Source: Nitrospirota bacterium (GTDB taxonomy: Bacteria > Nitrospirota > Nitrospiria > Nitrospirales > Nitrospiraceae). Taken from it: a DNA stretch of 13,873 bases. Shown here one piece after another: positions 6,897 to 13,873 of the stretch. How positions within the stretch are numbered: the first letter of the stretch is position 1; each line of letters starts with the position of its first letter. The stretch lies in assembly GCA_016235225.1 (NCBI GenBank), contig JACRLS010000277.1:1-13873 (forward strand), written 5' to 3'. Made by a program: the position numbers and the translations under genes. The notes under the pieces are model-generated. The model was not told the origin of the DNA, did no database searches, and saw only the letters and a list, made by a program, of their open reading frames with translations.

Positions 6897-7970
6897 ATGT
6901 CCGCCGGTGTCGTCACGTCCCGATCCCTCGTTCCCTCAGACGTGAGCCACGCCTCTCAGTCCGGCGCCGAGTCCCTCTCCCGACTTCGCCTGTCGGCGGA
7001 GGTCCGGACGAAGGCGACGCTGAGCGTCAAGACCCGTGAAGGGGATACGGTCACACTCTCGGCGGGACGCGCCGCCCGCGCGGACCTCACCTCAATGGCG
7101 TATGATCGGACAGGTCGCCCGACGGCTCCAGATCTCTCGCTCCAACTGGCTTCGGCCCAACTCAATGAGGTGGAGGCGTTCGAGGCAGTCGTTGAGGGCG
7201 ACCTGAATGAACAGGAGCGGAGGGATCTCGACGCGCTTTTGACCGGCATTGACGATGTGGCCGCCGCCTTTTTCAGCGGACAGATCGGAGATGCGGTCGC
7301 CCGTGCCTTCCAGATTCAAGACTTGGGGTCGCTCCAGAGCTTTCGGTTTGCCGCGAGCTATCGCATGCGCACGTTCGTGGAGCATGACTCCGCGAGCGAT
7401 CTTGTGTCGTCTCAGAAGGCAGCGGTGTTCCCAGCCGACACGTCCACGTTGACGCAAGCGCTGGAGGACTTCTTTGCGTCCATTCTTCAGCAGCGGAAGC
7501 AAGAGCAGCCGCTCTCCTTGAAGGCCTTGTTGCCATCGCCAGCCTTCGAGGACCATGCGCCTGAGCCTGTCGACGTCATCGAGCCCGAGGAGATTGCTGT
7601 ACAAACGCCGGGCCACGAAGGAGCGCCGTCGGCTCTGTCGGTGGAACATGTGGAGACGTCTATCGATGACCCGGCCTTTCAGGAATTCGATCCCGCGGTA
7701 GTGTCCAATCCTGCCATCGTCGAGCCTCCGAAGGGCGAAGAGCCGGCCGATCAAGAACCGCCTTCGGGGGCCACAGGTGACACAGCAGAATCCAAACGCG
7801 TCGTGGATTCCTCAGGCTCGGATCCCTTGGCGGCGTTTGCGCAGAAGATCCGCGCGCGCATCGACGCCTCCGGGCTCTCCTCCACGCGGCTCGGTCCCTA
7901 CATTCCTTCCTTCGTGCATCGTCTCGTCGAGTATCGCATCAGTGTGCTGGTCTCAAGCCTCCTTCCCTAA
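6897..7970 (+). CDS. Hypothetical protein with acidic, proline-rich linker, 357 aa
   Basis: I do not recognise this family. The protein has three zones. Residues 1-205 are mixed alpha/beta, with a threonine/valine-rich pattern (TKATLSVKTREGDTVTLS) that looks like amphipathic strands, then long helices with LNEQERRDLDALLTGIDDVAAAFFSG. Residues 206-300 are acidic and proline-rich and probably disordered. Residues 300-357 are a helical tail (AFAQKIRARIDA, FVHRLVEYRISVLVSSL). No signal peptide or membrane helix is evident. The ATG has GAGG four bases upstream. It follows the methyltransferase after a 175-bp gap in which I see no clear terminator, and precedes the transporter gene by 45 bp, with which it may be co-transcribed. 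Confidence 0.75.
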   Translation: MSAGVVTSRSLVPSDVSHASQSGAESLSRLRLSAEVRTKATLSVKTREGDTVTLSAGRAARADLTSMAYDRTGRPTAPDLSLQLASAQLNEVEAFEAVVEGDLNEQERRDLDALLTGIDDVAAAFFSGQIGDAVARAFQIQDLGSLQSFRFAASYRMRTFVEHDSASDLVSSQKAAVFPADTSTLTQALEDFFASILQQRKQEQPLSLKALLPSPAFEDHAPEPVDVIEPEEIAVQTPGHEGAPSALSVEHVETSIDDPAFQEFDPAVVSNPAIVEPPKGEEPADQEPPSGATGDTAESKRVVDSSGSDPLAAFAQKIRARIDASGLSSTRLGPYIPSFVHRLVEYRISVLVSSLLP

Positions 7971-8015
7971 ATTCGCTTGACGGACTAGATCGGCCTTGGT
8001 AGGAGTCATACCCTC

Positions 8016-8948
8016 ATGAGGTCCGGCCCCCATCTGCCTTCAGACCACCGGAGCGATCTTCCAGCCCTTGTGGCGCTGACCATGGCGGGGGTGCTGTGGG
8101 GCGGCTCGATCGTGTTTCAAAAGCTGGCGCTCGGGTCCTTTTCCGCCGTGGAGACGTCGGTGTTGCGCGGCCTCGGCGCGCTCGCGGTGCTGATTCCCCT
8201 CTGGTGGTGGCAGGAAGGCGGGCGGGTGCGGATCGGCCGCGAGGATTGGGGCATTTTCGTCCTGCTCGGCCTGGGCGTTCTGGGGAACCACCTACTCACC
8301 TTGTTCGGGCTGCGCTATATCGGGGCGGCGGCCGCCGGCGTGATCATCGGTGCCAGTCCCGCCATCACGGCCTTTCTTTCGTCCCTTATTCTCGCCGACG
8401 TGCCGTTCCGCGCAGTGGTCGGAGGCTGTGCCCTGTCGTTTGCCGGAGTGGCCCTGGTGTCGGGAGTGGGGGGGGACAGTCCCGCCGGTTCCCATCCGGT
8501 GCTCGGGGGCGCCCTCGTGCTGCTGGGCCTGGTGAGTTGGGCGCTCTACAGCATCGGCGGACGCCGCGTGATGGAGAAGCACTCGCCCTTGCTCGTGAAC
8601 TGGACGACGCTCCTCATCTCGATCTTGCCGCAGATTCTCTTGCTTCCAACGGATCAGAAGTTATTTGCCGCCGGGGGGGGGACCGTGCCGACCTCCGGCT
8701 GGCTGGCGCTGGGCTATTTGATTCTTCTTGCCACCGCGCTGGGTCAGCAGGCCTGGCTCTACGGTGTGAAGGGGATCGGCCCGTCCCGCGCGGGTGTCTT
8801 TATCAATCTCATTCCGGTATCGGCGCTGCTTCTGTCTGCGCTCATTCTCGGTGAATCGATCGGGCCCAAAGAAGTGGCGGGCATGGTGCTCATCCTGGCG
8901 GGCGTCTGGATCGTCAACCGACAATCGGCCAGAGTGCAACCTACCTAA
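8016..8948 (+). CDS. EamA/DMT-superfamily permease
   Basis: A 310-residue inner-membrane protein with about ten hydrophobic helices arranged as two EamA repeats (about residues 15-140 and 155-300). The first starts with GVLWGGSIVFQKLAL and both end in conserved Gly/Ala/Leu-rich helices (AGVALVSGVGG; AGMVLILAGVWIVN). Such drug/metabolite transporters export amino acids, purines or other metabolites; the substrate is not predictable. The ATG has AGGAG ten bases upstream. Two long G runs lie in the coding sequence, 8 bases at 8468-8475 and 9 bases at 8673-8681, each encoding glycines in loops. A small hairpin follows the stop. It ends 138 bp before the epimerase gene. Confidence 0.92.
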   Translation: MRSGPHLPSDHRSDLPALVALTMAGVLWGGSIVFQKLALGSFSAVETSVLRGLGALAVLIPLWWWQEGGRVRIGREDWGIFVLLGLGVLGNHLLTLFGLRYIGAAAAGVIIGASPAITAFLSSLILADVPFRAVVGGCALSFAGVALVSGVGGDSPAGSHPVLGGALVLLGLVSWALYSIGGRRVMEKHSPLLVNWTTLLISILPQILLLPTDQKLFAAGGGTVPTSGWLALGYLILLATALGQQAWLYGVKGIGPSRAGVFINLIPVSALLLSALILGESIGPKEVAGMVLILAGVWIVNRQSARVQPT

Positions 8949-8959
8949 GCAGACTCGAT

Positions 8960-8975
8960 CACCTCACCCGAGGTG
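8960..8975 (+). terminator. Weak hairpin after the transporter gene
   Basis: CACCTC and GAGGTG form a perfect 6-bp stem with the 4-base loop ACCC, 12 bases after the transporter stop codon. No T run follows, so it is at best a weak or Rho-assisted terminator. Confidence 0.25.
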
Positions 8976-9034
8976 CCCTTCTCCGCATCGACTCTTCTCC
9001 TGCCCGCGCGTCCTCAAGTGAGTTCTGTCTCTCT

Positions 9035-9050
9035 TGGCAGTAAACTTGCT
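9035..9050 (+). promoter_or_regulatory. Sigma-54 promoter upstream of the epimerase gene
   Basis: TGGCAGTAAACTTGCT has the invariant GG (9036-9037) and GC (9048-9049) with exactly ten bases between them, the -24/-12 signature of sigma-54 (RpoN) promoters, whose consensus is TGGCAC-N5-TTGC. Transcription would start near 9061, 26 bp before the ATG at 9087. Sigma-54 polymerase needs an ATP-driven enhancer-binding activator; none is encoded in this window. The same element occurs upstream of pelA. Confidence 0.75.
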
Positions 9051-9086
9051 TTCGTTTTCCCCGTCTCGGAAAGGTAGGGTATCACG

Positions 9087-10034
9087 ATGCTGCGTGTACT
9101 GGTCACCGGAGGGGCAGGTTTTATTGGGTCTCACAGCGTTGAGGCTTTGCTGGCTGCCGGCCATGTCGTGCGAGTGCTTGACAATTTTTCCACAGGGCGT
9201 CGGCAGAATTTGCCCAGCGATTCCGAGTTACAAGTGTGCGAAGGGGATATTCGTGACACCCACGATGTGCGAGCCGCCATGGCAGATATCACCCATGTCC
9301 TGCATTTGGCGGCTCAGGTCTCGGTCCAGGCCTCGTTCGAGGATCCTTCGGGGTCATGCGCGAACAACATTCAGGGATTCGTGAATGTGCTCTCGATGGC
9401 GATGGAATGTGGCGTGAACCGCATGGTGTACGCCTCAAGCGCGGCTGTCTACGGCCGACCTGAGCGATTGCCGCTTTCCGAAGCCGCACCGCTCAGGCCG
9501 ATTTCTCCCTACGGACTTGAGAAATTCGTGAATGAACAGTATGCCTCGTTTTTCGCCGGACATACGGACCTCTCCCTCCTCGGACTTCGGTATTTCAACG
9601 TGTACGGCCCGCGCCAGGATCCGGCGTCTCCCTATGCCGGTGTGATCAGCAAATTTGTGGACGCCATGCGTCATGATCGCCCGTTGCGTGTCTATGGGGA
9701 CGGTCTTCAAACCAGAGATTTCGTGTATGTCGGCGATGTGGCCGCCGCCAATGTGTGCGCGCTCACGAGTCCACTGACCGGGGTCTGCAACATTGGGACA
9801 GGAGCCCCAGCGACCTTGCTCGATCTCATTGCCACGCTCTCAGACTGCCTCCAGAAAACACCTGTGGTGTCTTACGAACCGCCCATGTCGGGCGATATTC
9901 CGCATTCCCAAGCCTGCGTGGTCCGTCTTCATGAGTCGCTTGGCCTCGCAGAAATGACGTCGTTGTCCATGGGGTTGTTGGCCTTGTCCCTTCAGAAGAC
10001 GCAGGGGAGTGCGGCCAGCCTTTCCAGTCGGTAA
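9087..10034 (+). CDS. pelX: SDR-family UDP-sugar 4-epimerase, PelX/GalE-like
   Basis: A 315-residue extended short-chain dehydrogenase. It has the NAD-binding GGAGFIGS (8-15), acidic D32 in VLDNFSTG, the LAAQ strand (74-77), the catalytic serine region SSAAVYG (117-123), Y142-x3-K146 (YGLEK), RYFNVYGPRQ and the late RDFVYVGDVA substrate loop. These place it among UDP-glucose/UDP-GlcNAc C4-epimerases and related dehydratases. Known PelX proteins are UDP-GlcNAc 4-epimerases encoded beside pel genes and supply UDP-GalNAc for Pel polysaccharide; the position next to pelA and the shared promoter type support that role here. A GalE or nucleotide-sugar dehydratase role remains possible, so the symbol is tentative. 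The start ATG has AGGG seven bases upstream. Confidence 0.82.
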   Translation: MLRVLVTGGAGFIGSHSVEALLAAGHVVRVLDNFSTGRRQNLPSDSELQVCEGDIRDTHDVRAAMADITHVLHLAAQVSVQASFEDPSGSCANNIQGFVNVLSMAMECGVNRMVYASSAAVYGRPERLPLSEAAPLRPISPYGLEKFVNEQYASFFAGHTDLSLLGLRYFNVYGPRQDPASPYAGVISKFVDAMRHDRPLRVYGDGLQTRDFVYVGDVAAANVCALTSPLTGVCNIGTGAPATLLDLIATLSDCLQKTPVVSYEPPMSGDIPHSQACVVRLHESLGLAEMTSLSMGLLALSLQKTQGSAASLSSR

Positions 10035-10143
10035 GGAATCACGCGCAGTGCGATCAGCATCACGGTTTGCCTGGGGCCTGTACTGAGCTCGACTAGCCCC
10101 CACGTCCCTCTCCGGACTCCCTCGTCCGAGTCATCTTTCTATT

Positions 10144-10159
10144 TGGCAGCCAATTTGCT
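10144..10159 (+). promoter_or_regulatory. Sigma-54 promoter upstream of pelA
   Basis: TGGCAGCCAATTTGCT shows GG (10145-10146) and GC (10157-10158) with the exact ten-base interval of a -24/-12 promoter. It shares TTGGCAG-N2-AAYTTGCTTTC with the element before the epimerase gene. Predicted start near 10170, leaving a leader of about 208 nt before the pelA ATG at 10378. A possible weak hairpin (GACTC/GAGTC, 10115-10132, then T-rich) lies just upstream and may end the epimerase transcript. Confidence 0.75.
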
Positions 10160-10169
10160 TTCTCCACGG

Positions 10170-10377
10170 GGGATTTCCCTGAGGGAGGGGTCTGTCGTCA
10201 TCACAGACGACACTGATCGGAAGGGGCCTCGCGGAGGATCGTGGCTTGTGTGGCGCACTGAGCGCGACTGGCACACGTGCCGGTTGTGTGAGAGTCGATA
10301 GGAAACTATTGCCTAGCGGCGGTCCACAAGCCGGCCACGAAGGACTGTGCCACGACCTTGACGTCAGGAGTTTGTCA
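10170..10377 (+). promoter_or_regulatory. Long pelA leader with several dyads
   Basis: The gap between the epimerase stop and pelA is 343 bp; its right part is the predicted untranslated leader. It holds a perfect 7-bp dyad, TGTCGTC-N6-GACGACA (10193-10212), a TCCCT-G-AGGGA palindrome (10176-10186), CCTC-GCG-GAGG (10227-10237) and GGCAC-AC-GTGCC (near 10270). The 7-bp dyad sits just downstream of the predicted start, suitable for a repressor or an RNA hairpin. I do not recognise a known riboswitch; a cyclic-di-GMP riboswitch core is not apparent. The leader's frame is open back to 10246 but without a plausible start. Confidence 0.4.
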
Positions 10378-12798
10378 ATGAATCGTGCTGCGAGAGGTCA
10401 GGAACGGGCGGACTGGGTCGCACGCATGTGGGATTGTCTGCTGGCGGGTGGCCTGCTGAGTCTGGCGCTATCAGTCTCGGCGAGCCTGGCGAGTGATCCG
10501 GCAGTTCAGCCGACGGTCGCGTTCTACTACGGCGCGGAGCTCCCGGTCGATGAACTGCGGGCATTTGATGTCGTCGTGGTTGAGCCCGACCATGGATTCG
10601 ATCCCACGACCTATCGCACGAGCACCAGTGAACTATTCGCCTATGTAAGCCTGGGGGAAGTGGAACCGAAGCGGCCGTATGGCAAGGACATGCCGCAAGC
10701 CTGGTTCAACGGCACGAATACGGCTTGGGGCGCGCATGTGGTCGATCAAACTCAACCGGAGTGGCCGGCCTTTGTCGTTGAGAGGATTGTGGCGCCGTTG
10801 TGGGCGCGCGGCTATCGCGGCTTGTTCCTCGACACCTTGGATTCCTATCAACTGGCGGTCGAGAAGCCTGAGGCCCGCCGCCTGCAAGAGCAGGGACTGG
10901 CCGCCGTCATTCGCGCCATCAAGAAAACCTATCCAGAATTGCGCCTGATCTTCAATCGAGGGTTTGAAATTCTCCCCGACGTGCATCGCGAGGCCTTCGC
11001 GGTGGCTGTGGAATCGCTCTATCAGGAATGGGATCAAGCGCAGAAACAGTATGGGGAGGTCAGTCAATCGGAGCGCGACTGGATTCTGGGGCAGCTCAAG
11101 ACCGTCACGTCGCAGTATCACCTGCCCGTCATTGTGATCGATTACGTGCCGCCGGCGCAGCGCGACCTGGCCCGCCGGACGGCCAAGAAGGTCAAAGACC
11201 TCGGTTACATTCCATGGGTGAGCACGCCGGCACTCGACTATCTGGGCATCGGATCGATCGAGGTCATGCCCCGGAAAGTCCTGGTCCTCTACGATGGTCG
11301 TGTCGATCCTGATTTGAGGAAGGCCCCCGTCCATCGTTTTCTGGATTTTCCCCTGAATTACCTGGGGTACGTCCCAGACCACTGGGATGTGCAGAACGGT
11401 CTGCCGTCATTCCCGCTCGTAGGCCGGTATGCCGGTCTTGTGACGTGGTTTCGATCGGATACGACCGCCGTGAGCGGAGTCCTTCCACAGTGGCTTCAAC
11501 TTCACGTGGAACAAGGCCTCCACCTGGCCATCCTCGATCACTTCGGGTTCGGGCCTGACAACGTACGGCTCAAGCCGTTTGCGCTCTTGCTGTCTGCCGT
11601 ACACGGCGATCTGGTTCCAGTCACCGTTCAGTTCAAAGATTCTCGTGTCGGGTATGAAGTGGCTCCCTTACCGGATCCGGAGGCGTTTCTCCCAATCCGT
11701 GCGCTTAAGGGCCATGCGCTCTTGACGATTCAGCGACGCGCCGGAGAATTCCAAGATGCCGTTGCCGCCATGCCGTGGGGCGGCTATGCCCTCAGCCCGT
11801 ACGTCGTGAGGGAACTGCTCACTCCAGATCAATTTCGATGGGTCATCGATCCCCTCCGGTTTCTTCAGGAGGCGCTGGCGCTTCCGCCTATGCCGGTTCC
11901 GGATACGACGACGGAGAATGGTCGGCGGCTTCTCTTGATCCACATCGACGGGGACGGATTTCCCAGCAAGGCCGAGTTCCCCGGTGCCCCCTTCTCGGGC
12001 GAGGTGGTCCTGAAAGAGATTCTCGAAAAGTACAAAGTGCCCACCACGGTGTCGGTCATCGAAGGGGAAGTGGCCGCGACCGGCAAATATCCCCAACTCG
12101 CCCCACAGCTCGAACGGATCGCACGCCGAATCTTTTCACTCCCGTTTGTCGAAATCGCGAGCCACTCGTATTCGCACCCATTCTTCTGGATGACTCAGAA
12201 CCAGGACCCCAACAAGCCCGAGAGCGTGTCGCTCGCCATCCCTGGGTATCGATATTCAGCGGAGACCTTCGACCGCGAGATCGCGGGGTCGCTGGACTAC
12301 ATCAATCGCACGCTGGCTCCAGCTGGGAAACGGGCCGAAGTCTTTCTCTGGTCGGGCGACACCAATCCCCCGGAGGACGCGATCGCGAAGGCTTACGCGG
12401 CCCGGGTCTATAACTTCAACGGCGGTAAGACGCTTATGACACGGACCAATCCCTCCTTGACGGCTGTGGCGCCCCTTGGTCTGAAAAAGGGGGAGTTCTT
12501 TCAGGTGTTCGCGCCGAATCAAAACGAGAACGAGTACACCAATCTCTGGACGGGCCCGTTCTACGGATTTGAGCGCGTCATTGAAACGTTCGAGCTGACG
12601 GAGAAGCCCCGGCGCCTGAAGCCGATCAACATCTACTATCACTTTTACTCGGGGACGAAGAAGGCTTCCTTGCGGGCGCTACAGAAAGTCTATGACTGGG
12701 CGCTGGCCCAACTCGTCTCGCCGGTCTCCGTGTCCGACTACGCGAAGAAGGTGGTGGACTTTCAACACCTGGTCATTGCCCGCGACGAGCAGAGTTGA
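10378..12798 (+). CDS. pelA: PelA-like glycoside hydrolase / polysaccharide deacetylase, C-terminally truncated
   Basis: An 806-residue exported protein. The start is set by AGGAG seven bases upstream; a hydrophobic signal segment (residues 21-38) follows. The GH114-type hydrolase domain spans about 45-300: VAFYYG start, YVSLGEVEP, GLFLDTLDSY and E212 in AVESLYQEWD, the position of the catalytic glutamate in PelA. A Rossmann-like middle part (300-420) and the deacetylase domain (515-795) follow, with metal ligands DGDG (D524, D526) and HSYSH (H596, H600). PelA acts in the periplasm, trimming and partly deacetylating the GalNAc-rich Pel polymer. Full-length P. aeruginosa PelA is about 948 residues; this frame stops right after the deacetylase domain and lacks the C-terminal domain, which lies in another frame at 12795-13139. 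Confidence 0.93.
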   Translation: MNRAARGQERADWVARMWDCLLAGGLLSLALSVSASLASDPAVQPTVAFYYGAELPVDELRAFDVVVVEPDHGFDPTTYRTSTSELFAYVSLGEVEPKRPYGKDMPQAWFNGTNTAWGAHVVDQTQPEWPAFVVERIVAPLWARGYRGLFLDTLDSYQLAVEKPEARRLQEQGLAAVIRAIKKTYPELRLIFNRGFEILPDVHREAFAVAVESLYQEWDQAQKQYGEVSQSERDWILGQLKTVTSQYHLPVIVIDYVPPAQRDLARRTAKKVKDLGYIPWVSTPALDYLGIGSIEVMPRKVLVLYDGRVDPDLRKAPVHRFLDFPLNYLGYVPDHWDVQNGLPSFPLVGRYAGLVTWFRSDTTAVSGVLPQWLQLHVEQGLHLAILDHFGFGPDNVRLKPFALLLSAVHGDLVPVTVQFKDSRVGYEVAPLPDPEAFLPIRALKGHALLTIQRRAGEFQDAVAAMPWGGYALSPYVVRELLTPDQFRWVIDPLRFLQEALALPPMPVPDTTTENGRRLLLIHIDGDGFPSKAEFPGAPFSGEVVLKEILEKYKVPTTVSVIEGEVAATGKYPQLAPQLERIARRIFSLPFVEIASHSYSHPFFWMTQNQDPNKPESVSLAIPGYRYSAETFDREIAGSLDYINRTLAPAGKRAEVFLWSGDTNPPEDAIAKAYAARVYNFNGGKTLMTRTNPSLTAVAPLGLKKGEFFQVFAPNQNENEYTNLWTGPFYGFERVIETFELTEKPRRLKPINIYYHFYSGTKKASLRALQKVYDWALAQLVSPVSVSDYAKKVVDFQHLVIARDEQS

Positions 12799-13139
12799 GC
12801 CGCGGCGTCGTCGGGTACGCGGACCACGAGGCGGACCGGTACATCCATGTGAGCGGCGAGGCGGAGGTCCAAGTGACGTTCACAAGTCGCCCGCCGGCGA
12901 CACCCTATCTCCGTGAGGCCGATGCCCCCATCCGTGACTGGCGACGGGTCCAGGACCGCGTGGAATTCAGTTTTCGCGAATCGCGGCCGGTGCACTATGC
13001 GCTCGGCCACGCCGAACAATGCCAGGTGACTCAGGGGGCTGGTCAGCGAGCCGGCAGCGCGACACCATCGTCACCGGCAGCTCCTCGCCGAATGAAAGGG
13101 AATGGGGCTGGAACACTCACCATCTCATGCCGACCCTAA
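12795..13139 (+). pseudogene. Frameshifted C-terminal domain of PelA
   Basis: This frame encodes about 114 residues: SRGVVGYADHEADRYIHVSG, EVQVTF, DWRRVQDRVEFSF, VHYALGHAEQCQV and a tail ending LTISCRP. The alternating hydrophobic strands look like a beta-sandwich and fit the C-terminal domain that follows the deacetylase in PelA. It is in a different frame from pelA; TTG at 12795 overlaps the pelA stop (GTTGA), so re-initiation is conceivable. There is no separate ribosome site or ATG. Adding 806, 114 and a missing piece of roughly 25-30 residues would give normal PelA length, so I read this as a pelA broken by a small deletion or assembly error. Expression as a separate peptide is the alternative. 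Confidence 0.6.
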
Positions 13140-13873
13140 GCGCGCGACCGAGCGGGAACGGCTCTTGTCACCCTGGAGCATCCTGCTCCTCACGGGCTTC
13201 GTGCTGGGGTTGCTGGTCATCTTGTTCCCCCAGGAGTCGTTCCGGCGTGAGATTGCGAAGTCGGATCGGATGGATGCGGTGAGCCTGGCCTTTGCCCAGG
13301 CGCTGGTGAGCGCTCTGCCGGAGCATCAGGGGCTCCGGCTCGCGCTTGCGAAGCGGTATCTGGCAGTGGGGGAACCGGTCGCCGCTCGTCAGGCGATCGC
13401 GCCCGTGCTGACGAGCGGTGAGCCGGGGCTGATCGGGGAGGCGAAGCTGCTGTTGTTGCATGTGACGGAACGGGAAACCTATGCCTGGCCGGAAGGGAGT
13501 CCTGCCCGGATTGAAGGCCTGGCACGGTTGCGGACGCAATTAGCTGAGCTGTTTGCACGGTCGTGGACTGCCAAGCAGTGGGCGGAGTTGGGAGAACGGG
13601 CGTTGAAACTCGGGGAGCGACAGTACGCGATGACGGCCTATCAGCGGTTGGCGGGGATGCCCGGTGAGGAGGCCACGGCTTGGACGATCAAAGCCGCGGA
13701 GATGGCGCTGGCGCAGGGGGAGCATCGGCTGGCCTCCCGCCTTTATCTTGAGGCCTGTGACAGGGCGACGGCGCTCGAACAACGCCGCGCCGCGTTCCTG
13801 TATGGCCTGAAGGCTCTTCAGACCGGCAATCTGCTGGAGGAAGCCCTCCAGGCGGCCGAGGATCACATCGGCC
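13102..13873 (+). CDS. pelB: PelB-like membrane-anchored TPR protein, 5' part
   Basis: The frame stays open to the right edge, giving 257 residues without a stop. A short basic N-terminus leads to one membrane helix (about residues 25-42, WSILLLTGFVLGLLVILF), then LFPQESFRREIAKSDRMDAVSLAFAQALV and paired amphipathic helices in a TPR-like pattern (LRLALAKRYLAVGEPVAARQAI; QWAELGERALKLGERQYAMTAYQRL; AEMALAQGEHRLASRLYLEAC). This matches PelB, which has an N-terminal helix, many TPRs that bind PelA, and a C-terminal outer-membrane barrel for polymer export; the barrel would lie beyond the window. The ATG at 13102 is the first start after an in-frame stop at 13093 and overlaps the pelA tail frame by 38 bases, suggesting translational coupling. 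AAAGGG lies only one base upstream, an unusually short spacing. Confidence 0.75.
   Translation, partial: MGLEHSPSHADPKRATERERLLSPWSILLLTGFVLGLLVILFPQESFRREIAKSDRMDAVSLAFAQALVSALPEHQGLRLALAKRYLAVGEPVAARQAIAPVLTSGEPGLIGEAKLLLLHVTERETYAWPEGSPARIEGLARLRTQLAELFARSWTAKQWAELGERALKLGERQYAMTAYQRLAGMPGEEATAWTIKAAEMALAQGEHRLASRLYLEACDRATALEQRRAAFLYGLKALQTGNLLEEALQAAEDHIG

Noticed and set aside
8096..8854. 252-codon ORF overlapping the transporter in another frame
   Set aside because: It is arginine-rich and low-complexity, typical of a shadow frame in GC-rich DNA, while the transporter frame has clear membrane helices.
12780..12800. Programmed -1 ribosomal frameshift joining the two pelA frames
   Set aside because: No slippery heptamer or following stem is visible at the junction, and the joined protein would still lack residues expected between the two domains.

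Overview
The window is GC-rich bacterial chromosome with no rRNA, tRNA, CRISPR array, intact transposase or phage gene that I can see. The protein families, sigma-54 promoters and a multi-hairpin intergenic repeat suggest an environmental Gram-negative, and the overall style resembles Nitrospira. That assignment is an impression from sequence style, not a search result.

Left part (1-1533): a leftward toxin-antitoxin pair made of an AbrB/MazE-type antitoxin and a Doc/Fic-type toxin. Its promoter is built into a palindrome plus direct-repeat operator. Next comes a leftward small gene of unknown function, then a 216-bp non-coding element (1193-1408) made of nested inverted repeats.

Middle part (1534-8948): single-gene metabolic and housekeeping units in mixed orientation. 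They are an aldo/keto reductase (+), a two-helix membrane protein with a possible degenerate phospholipase-D-like region (-), an exported protein of unknown role (+), an M32 metallocarboxypeptidase (-), a class I O-methyltransferase (+), a large hypothetical protein with an acidic, proline-rich linker (+), and an EamA/DMT transporter (+). A perfect 11-bp inverted repeat lies in the gap at 3473-3534.

Right part (9035-13873): a Pel-type exopolysaccharide module. An SDR sugar-nucleotide epimerase (PelX/GalE-like) is followed by PelA (GH114-like hydrolase plus polysaccharide deacetylase) and then the 5' part of PelB (membrane anchor plus TPR-like helices), which runs off the right edge. The epimerase and pelA each have a sigma-54 (-24/-12) promoter with the same spacing, so they look like two transcription units switched on by the same kind of enhancer-binding activator. 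The expected logic is that the epimerase supplies UDP-GalNAc-type precursor, PelA trims and deacetylates the polymer in the periplasm, and PelB scaffolds and exports it. The synthase genes would lie beyond the right edge.

The main oddity is that pelA is broken. The long frame stops after the deacetylase domain, and the C-terminal domain continues in another frame (12795-13139), apparently after loss of a short segment.
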